Shown here: piece after piece, positions 59,590 to 64,000 of the stretch
Layout: every line of letters starts with the position of its first letter
Position numbering within the stretch: position 1 is the stretch's first letter
Assembly: GCA_913053875.1 (NCBI GenBank)
Contig: CAJXGN010000013.1
Coordinates: forward strand, 17,168-81,167
Reading direction: 5' to 3'
Length of the DNA: 64,000 nucleotides
Origin: an uncultured Agromyces sp.
GTDB taxonomy: Bacteria; Actinomycetota; Actinomycetes; Actinomycetales; Microbacteriaceae
Program-made: the position numbers and the translations under genes
The notes under the pieces: generated by a model
What the model saw: the letters and a program-made list of their open reading frames with translations, nothing else
What the model was told of the DNA's origin: nothing
Databases searched by the model: none

Positions 59590-60597
59590 CTACCAGCGGG
59601 AGTGGACGGCCTCGCGGAACGCGCGGTCGTACAGCTCGCGCACGGCGTCGTCGAGGCCCGAGTCGAGCGTGATGGATCCGGCGGCGGCGTTGGCGCGGGC
59701 CTGCTCCGGGTTGCGCGCGCCGGGGATGACCGTGCTCACCCCGGGCTGCGCGGCCACCCAGGCCAGCGCGAGCTGCGCGGTCGAGGGCACGGCCCCGCCC
59801 GGGGCATCCGTCACGAATTGCGGCGCGAACTGCGCGAACTGCTGCGCGGCACGGACGCCGGTCGCGAAGTCGACGCCGGCGAAGGTCTCCCCCACGTCGA
59901 ACGCCGACCCGTCGCGGTTGTACGTGCGGTGGTCGTTCTCGGCGAAGGTCGTGTCGGTCGTGTACTTGCCCGACAGCAGGCCGCTCGCGAGCGGCACGCG
60001 CACGATGATGCCCACGCCCTCGGCTTCGGCGGCGGGCAGCAGCACGTCGACCGGCTTCAGCCGGAACGGGTTCACGATGACCTGCACGGATGCCACGCGC
60101 GGACGCGCGATCGCCGTGAGCGCCTGCGAGACCTCCTCGACGCTCACGCCGTACGCGGCGATCGCGCCCTCGTCGACGAGCGTGTCGAGCGCGTCGAACA
60201 CCTCGTCGTCGGCGAACACCGCGGTCGGCGGGCAGTGCAGCTGCACGAGGTCGAGCGTGTCGGTGCCGAGGTTGCGGCGCGACCGATCGGTCCACGCACG
60301 GAAGTTCGCCAGCGAGTAGTTCGCCGGCTCCTGGGGCATCCGCCGGCCCATCTTCGTCGCGACCGTGACGCCCGAGCCCGGGTGGTCGGCCAGCCAGCCG
60401 CCGATGATCGACTCGCTGCGTCCATCGCCGTAGACGTCCGCGGTGTCGAAGAACGTGACGCCCGACTCGGCGGAGGCGTCGAGCACCGCGCTCGCATCGG
60501 CCTCGTCGACGTCGCCCCAGTCGGCGCCGAGCTGCCAGGTACCGAGGCCGATCACCGAGACGGTGCGTCCGGTGCGTCCGAGGGTGCGGGTCTGCAT
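59590..60597 (-). CDS. Aldo/keto reductase
   Basis: The 335-residue TIM-barrel enzyme shows RTLGRTGRTVSVIGLGTWQLG, the catalytic VTFFDTADVYGDGRSESIIGGWL, TVATKMGRRM with the Lys, and DLVQLHCPPTAVF with the His replaced in the usual position by the LHCPP variant of the YhdN/IolS group. The length is typical. It diverges from the BCCT transporter; both flank a 142-nt intergenic region. The substrate is unknown. Confidence 0.9.
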   Translation of the reverse strand: MQTRTLGRTGRTVSVIGLGTWQLGADWGDVDEADASAVLDASAESGVTFFDTADVYGDGRSESIIGGWLADHPGSGVTVATKMGRRMPQEPANYSLANFRAWTDRSRRNLGTDTLDLVQLHCPPTAVFADDEVFDALDTLVDEGAIAAYGVSVEEVSQALTAIARPRVASVQVIVNPFRLKPVDVLLPAAEAEGVGIIVRVPLASGLLSGKYTTDTTFAENDHRTYNRDGSAFDVGETFAGVDFATGVRAAQQFAQFAPQFVTDAPGGAVPSTAQLALAWVAAQPGVSTVIPGARNPEQARANAAAGSITLDSGLDDAVRELYDRAFREAVHSRW

Positions 60598-60685
60598 GGC
60601 GGGTTCCTCCGTGGCTCCTGCGGCGACCCGAGGGCGGGCACGCGCCCTTCGAGCCTACGCGCGCCCGACGCCGCGGGCGCTCCCC

Positions 60686-60714
60686 CTGACACGGGTGGGC
60701 GCCCTCGCTACTGT
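60686..60714 (+). promoter_or_regulatory. Promoter of the BCCT transporter gene
   Basis: CTGACA (60686-60691) and TACTGT (60709-60714) are spaced by exactly 17 nt, 25 nt before the ATG. Confidence 0.7.
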
Positions 60715-60739
60715 GGAACAGACGACTGGGGGGTCACCC

Positions 60740-62719
60740 ATGACGACCGGAACGCCCGAGACGAACGGCAAGCCCGCACCGGAGCCGCCGCCGAGCACCG
60801 CCGCAACGCGGGCGCAGTTCCTGCCCAAGACCACCATCGAACGCTGGGTGTTCTGGCCGGCGGCCGGCGTGGTGCTCCTGTTCAGCGGGTTCGCCCTGCT
60901 GGCGCCGAACGCGGCCGAGGCTGCGTTCGGCGCGGTGCAGACGTCGATCGTCAACGCGTTCAACTGGTACTACGTGCTGATCGCCGCGTTCTTCGTCGTC
61001 TTCGCGCTGTTCGTGGGATTCAGCCGCTTCGGCAGCATCCGCCTCGGCAAGGACACCGACAAGCCGGAGTTCTCGCTCGGCGCCTGGTTCTCGCTGCTGT
61101 TCGCCGCCGGCATGGGCATCGGCCTCGTGTTCTACGGGGCGAGCGAGCCGCTCAGCCACTTCGTGTCGCCGCGGCCGGGCGTGAGCGGCACCCCGGAGCA
61201 GCTGGCGCAGCAGGCCCTCAGCCAGACGTACCTGCACTGGGGCGTGCACGCGTGGGCGATCTACGTGGTCGTCGGCCTCGGCCTCGCCTACGCGATCCAC
61301 CGTCGCGGACGCCCGATCTCGATCCGCTGGACGCTCGAGCCGCTGCTCGGCAAGCGCGTGCGCGGCGCGTGGGGCAACGTGATCGACGTGGTCGCACTCG
61401 CAGGCACGCTCTTCGGCGTGGCGACCTCGCTCGGTCTCGGCGTGCTGCAGATCAGCGCGGGCCTCGACTTCATCGGGCTGGTCGAGCCGACGGAGACCTC
61501 GCAGGTCGTCATCATCATGGTGATCACGGTGTTCGTGCTCGCATCCGTGCTCTCGGGCGTCACCAAGGGCATGAAGTGGCTCTCGTCGACCAACCTCATG
61601 CTCGCAGGACTCCTCGTGCTCTACATGCTCACGTTCGGGCAGACCGAGTTCCTGCTGCGCGAGTTCGTGCAGTCGATCGGCGCGTACATCCAGAACTTCG
61701 TCGGCCTCTCGTTCAACGTGAGCGCCTTCCAGGGCGAGGCGGGCGAGGCGTGGCAGGCGAGCTGGACCTCGTTCTACTGGGGCTGGTGGATCTCATGGGC
61801 GCCGTTCGTCGGCATCTTCATCGCGCGCATCTCGCGCGGGCGCACCGTGCGCGAGTTCGTCGCCGGCGTCATCATCGTGCCGACGCTCATCGGCATGCTG
61901 TGGTTCAGCGTGCTCGGCGGCTCGGCGCTGTACATCGAGCTCACCGACCCCGGCGCACTCATCGGCGACGAGGGCACGGTGAATGTCGAGGCCACCCTGT
62001 TCCACCTGCTCGACTTCTTCCCGGGCACGGCCTTCCTCACCGTCGGCGTGATCCTGCTGATCTCGATCTTCTTCATCACGTCGTCCGACTCCGGTGCGCT
62101 CGTGATGGGCATGATCGCGACCGGCGGCCAGATCAATCCGCGCAAGTGGGTGCGCACGTTCTTCACGCTGATCACCGCGCTGCTCGCGATCTCGCTGCTG
62201 CTGGCCGGCGGCCTGGTCGCCCTGCAGACGGCGGCGATCATCATCGCCCTGCCGTTCAGCGTGGTGATGCTGCTCATGTGCTGGTCGACGATCATCGCCT
62301 TCAGCCGCGAGCGGCGCGCGTACGAGCTGGCCAGGCGCGCCCAGTTCGTCGACCACATCGGCGAGTACTACGGGCTCGAGGTGGAGGAGCCGTTGGAGGC
62401 GGGAGCGATGGGCAAGGGCCCGAGATGGATGCGGCAGATCGGCCGCAAGCTCAAGCTGCGTACCGACCTGCCCACCGGGCAGGTCCCCGTCAGCGACCAG
62501 CCGCTCAAGCCCGTGTTCACCCACGTGGACGACGAGATCCCGCTGCGGCACGCCAGCAAGCGCGCGCTCGAGGCCGAGGAACAGGATTCGATCGGCGTGC
62601 CGACCGACGACGTCGACGAGGTCGTCGAGAACGATCCGCGTGCTCGAGGCGACGTCGAGGACGTTCCCGATCGCACGGCCGACGACGACGGGCGCGACCC
62701 GCTGCACGGGCGCGACTAG
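60740..62719 (+). CDS. BCCT-family betaine/choline/carnitine transporter
   Basis: The 659-residue sodium- or proton-coupled transporter has twelve predicted spans and imports compatible solutes such as glycine betaine. Family marks are FSLGAWFSLLFAAGMGIGLVFYGASEPLSHF (glycine-rich TM3) and the signature GWWISWAPFVGIFIARISRGRTVREF. The aromatic substrate box around WSTIIAF is present. The C-terminal tail of about 120 residues is charged, as in osmosensing members such as BetP, and could act as an osmotic sensor. Confidence 0.94.
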   Translation: MTTGTPETNGKPAPEPPPSTAATRAQFLPKTTIERWVFWPAAGVVLLFSGFALLAPNAAEAAFGAVQTSIVNAFNWYYVLIAAFFVVFALFVGFSRFGSIRLGKDTDKPEFSLGAWFSLLFAAGMGIGLVFYGASEPLSHFVSPRPGVSGTPEQLAQQALSQTYLHWGVHAWAIYVVVGLGLAYAIHRRGRPISIRWTLEPLLGKRVRGAWGNVIDVVALAGTLFGVATSLGLGVLQISAGLDFIGLVEPTETSQVVIIMVITVFVLASVLSGVTKGMKWLSSTNLMLAGLLVLYMLTFGQTEFLLREFVQSIGAYIQNFVGLSFNVSAFQGEAGEAWQASWTSFYWGWWISWAPFVGIFIARISRGRTVREFVAGVIIVPTLIGMLWFSVLGGSALYIELTDPGALIGDEGTVNVEATLFHLLDFFPGTAFLTVGVILLISIFFITSSDSGALVMGMIATGGQINPRKWVRTFFTLITALLAISLLLAGGLVALQTAAIIIALPFSVVMLLMCWSTIIAFSRERRAYELARRAQFVDHIGEYYGLEVEEPLEAGAMGKGPRWMRQIGRKLKLRTDLPTGQVPVSDQPLKPVFTHVDDEIPLRHASKRALEAEEQDSIGVPTDDVDEVVENDPRARGDVEDVPDRTADDDGRDPLHGRD

Positions 62720-62776
62720 CGCGCATCCCCTCCCCTGCGGCCGCGCCGCATACCGCGCGTCCGGATGCGCGCATGC

Positions 62777-62809
62777 GTTCACGCACGCTTCATTCGGCGT
62801 TCCCCGGAC
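62777..62809 (+). promoter_or_regulatory. Candidate PHO box before the PhoX N-terminus
   Basis: Three 11-nt units starting GTTCAC, CTTCAT and GTTCCC follow each other 81 nt upstream of the ATG. Actinobacterial PhoP binds 11-nt direct repeats of this type, and the gene is a phosphatase fragment. Confidence 0.45.
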
Positions 62810-62889
62810 CCACCTGTCCGCGCCATCCGTCACCTCGATCGTGGCGACGACTGCCCGTTGCCCGGGCACCGACGCGATGGGAGCGATCC

Positions 62890-63369
62890 ATGACGATGAC
62901 CGATGACCCGACCGACCAGGCCGGCGCCGCCGCGCCCGGCCCCGGCCGCCGCAGCCTGCTCACCGTGCTGCCCATGCAGGGCCACACGCGTGGCAAGCGC
63001 AGCGCGGTGACCTGCCACCTGAAGTGCGCCGACGCGTGCTCGCACCCCGCCCCGAACCTGTCGGCGAACGGATACTTCCGTGACGTCGTGAACTCGGCCT
63101 TCTCGCGTCGCGCCCTCCTCGCGGGCGCGGGCGCCGGCGCCGCCGCCGTCGTCATCGGCGGCGTCTCGATCAACGGCGGCGTCGGCACCGTCCTCGGCAC
63201 CGTGCTCGGTGTCCTCCTCCTCGGCTGCGTCGCCGCGGCCCTCCCCTTCGTCGGCATACCGGGCACCACCCAGAACGCGATCTACGGCGCTGTCATCCTC
63301 ATCGCGCTGGTCATCGACCGCAGCGTGCGCCAGCACGGCATCGCCAGCCTCGCCAGGAGAACGGCATGA
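62890..63369 (+). CDS. Chimeric ORF: PhoX N-terminus fused to sugar ABC permease C-terminus
   Basis: The 159-residue frame has two unrelated halves. Residues 1 to about 89 match the start of PhoX-type (DUF839) alkaline phosphatases, with GKRSAVTCHLKCADAC, a GYFRDVV segment and a Tat signal (FSRRALLAGAGAGAAAVV). From about residue 90 (63157) it reads as the last 70 residues of an RbsC/RhaP-type ABC permease (GGVSINGGVGTVLGTVLG, then hydrophobic spans). The join is in frame within GC-rich sequence, and the permease part ends with an ATGA overlap to the next permease gene. A real PhoX would be about 700 residues. Either a chimeric contig or an insertion explains this. Confidence 0.8.
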   Translation: MTMTDDPTDQAGAAAPGPGRRSLLTVLPMQGHTRGKRSAVTCHLKCADACSHPAPNLSANGYFRDVVNSAFSRRALLAGAGAGAAAVVIGGVSINGGVGTVLGTVLGVLLLGCVAAALPFVGIPGTTQNAIYGAVILIALVIDRSVRQHGIASLARRTA

Positions 63370-64000
63370 CCGCCAACGAAGCAGCCCGCACAGCACGGGG
63401 CGGCGGCGACGTCATGGCCGCCCGGCCGATGTGGCATGTCATCCTGGTGCGCCCGGAGACGATGACCTTCGTGCTTCTCGTCGTCGGCGTCTTCGCCGCC
63501 AGCACCCTGTCGCCGTTCTTCCTCGACATCGACTACATCCTGCGGTCCTTCACGCTGTCGGCCGAGATCGCCATGGCCGCGCTGGTGCTGACCCTGGTGA
63601 TCGTTTCCGGCGAGATCGACCTGTCCGCCGCCTCGAACATGGCACTGTCGGCGGCGCTCTTCGCCTTCGCGCAGGAGGCCGGCGTACCGATGGCGCTGGC
63701 GATCGCGATCGGCCTCGGCGCCGGGCTGCTGATGGGCGCCTTCAACGCCTTCATGGTCATCCGGCTGGAGCTGCCGTCGATCATCGTCACGATCGGCACG
63801 CTGATCTTCTTCCGCGGCCTTGCGCAGGTTATCGCCGGCGACCGCTCGATCCGCGTGCCCGAATGGTTCATCGGCGTCAACGACGTGATGGTGCTCGGCA
63901 TGCCGCTGCCTGTGGCGCTGTTCATCGCCATGTCGATCGTGCTGGCCATCGTCCTCGGCATGACCGCCTACGGACGGCAGATCTACCAGATCGGCACCAA
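63366..64000 (+). CDS. Sugar ABC transporter permease (RbsC/RhaQ type), partial
   Basis: About 211 residues are visible before the window edge. After a short hydrophilic start come five or six spans with the BPD_transp_2 pattern: LTLVIVSGEIDLSAASNMALSAALFAF, GLLMGAFNAFMVIRLELPSIIVTIGTLIFFRGLAQVI and TAYGRQIYQIGTN. The SGEIDLS motif is diagnostic of RbsC-like permeases; the tandem permease layout suits rhamnose-type uptake systems. AGGAGA precedes the ATG at 63366, which overlaps the previous stop. GC is about 63-65%, below the rest of the window, and codons such as CTT and CCT appear. Confidence 0.88.
   Translation, partial: MTANEAARTARGGGDVMAARPMWHVILVRPETMTFVLLVVGVFAASTLSPFFLDIDYILRSFTLSAEIAMAALVLTLVIVSGEIDLSAASNMALSAALFAFAQEAGVPMALAIAIGLGAGLLMGAFNAFMVIRLELPSIIVTIGTLIFFRGLAQVIAGDRSIRVPEWFIGVNDVMVLGMPLPVALFIAMSIVLAIVLGMTAYGRQIYQIGT

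Noticed and set aside
57964..63369. An 1801-codon open frame on the plus strand
   Set aside because: It is antisense to uxaC and the aldo/keto reductase, and out of frame with the BCCT gene. High GC suppresses stop codons; the protein is Arg/Gly/Val-rich without domains. Only its last 159 codons are the PhoX/permease ORF.

Overview
The window reads as chromosomal DNA of a high-GC Gram-positive actinobacterium, most likely a member of the Microbacteriaceae (Agromyces/Microbacterium-like). The reasons are strong G/C third-position bias, the gene order hpt-ftsH-folE-folP-folB-folK-DUF3180-PH-PH-DUF2520-panC, the tRNA Glu-Asp-Phe cluster, many TAGGCT-type -10 boxes close to GTG/ATG starts, and a very frequent GCGGATGCC/GGCATCCGC word. 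The family assignment is inference; no 16S gene is present. Most of the window is housekeeping, without insertion sequences, prophage or CRISPR.

Layout. 1-1.5 kb: the end of a cardiolipin synthase gene, a small membrane protein and a DUF559 nuclease-like protein. 1.8-5.6 kb: a deoR-fruK-fruA fructose PTS operon flanked by two copies of an 80-bp repeat. 5.9-18.4 kb: a minus-strand biosynthesis and translation block (small membrane protein, lysS, panC, DUF2520, two PH proteins, DUF3180, folK-folB-folP-folE, ftsH, hpt, tilS), mostly with 4-17 nt overlaps. 18.4-22.1 kb: ppa, a membrane protein, an FAD monooxygenase and an M23 peptidoglycan hydrolase under an MtrA-like 9-mer array. 22.4-24.5 kb: three tRNA genes, then sdaA behind a tandem glycine riboswitch and a small leader ORF. 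24.5-41.4 kb: nuclease plus small alarmone synthetase, two EamA transporters, hydrolases, mdh, an acyl-CoA oxidase-like enzyme, two paralogous membrane proteins, recQ, a YcnI/CopC copper cluster and a secreted 5'-nucleotidase. 41.4-50.1 kb: DUF3516 helicase, AEC transporter, aldo/keto reductase, DUF1353, GNAT and phosphoketolase. 50.1-59.3 kb: a complete glucuronide-use operon (uxaC-uxuB-uidA-transporter-mannonate dehydratase-gntK-lacI) with a perfect LacI-type operator in front of uxaC. 59.6-62.7 kb: an aldo/keto reductase and a BCCT transporter.

At 62.9-64.0 kb something odd happens. The N-terminal Tat-signal region of a PhoX-type phosphatase is fused in frame near 63157 to the C-terminus of a sugar ABC permease, followed by a second permease with lower GC and a different codon style. 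This is either a chimeric assembly or a foreign insertion.

The genes work together best in the uronate operon: UidA releases glucuronate, UxaC isomerises it to fructuronate, UxuB reduces that to mannonate and the ManD-like enzyme dehydrates it to KDG. KDG kinase and KDPG aldolase are not in the window. The folate, pantothenate, lysyl-tRNA and FtsH block looks co-transcribed.
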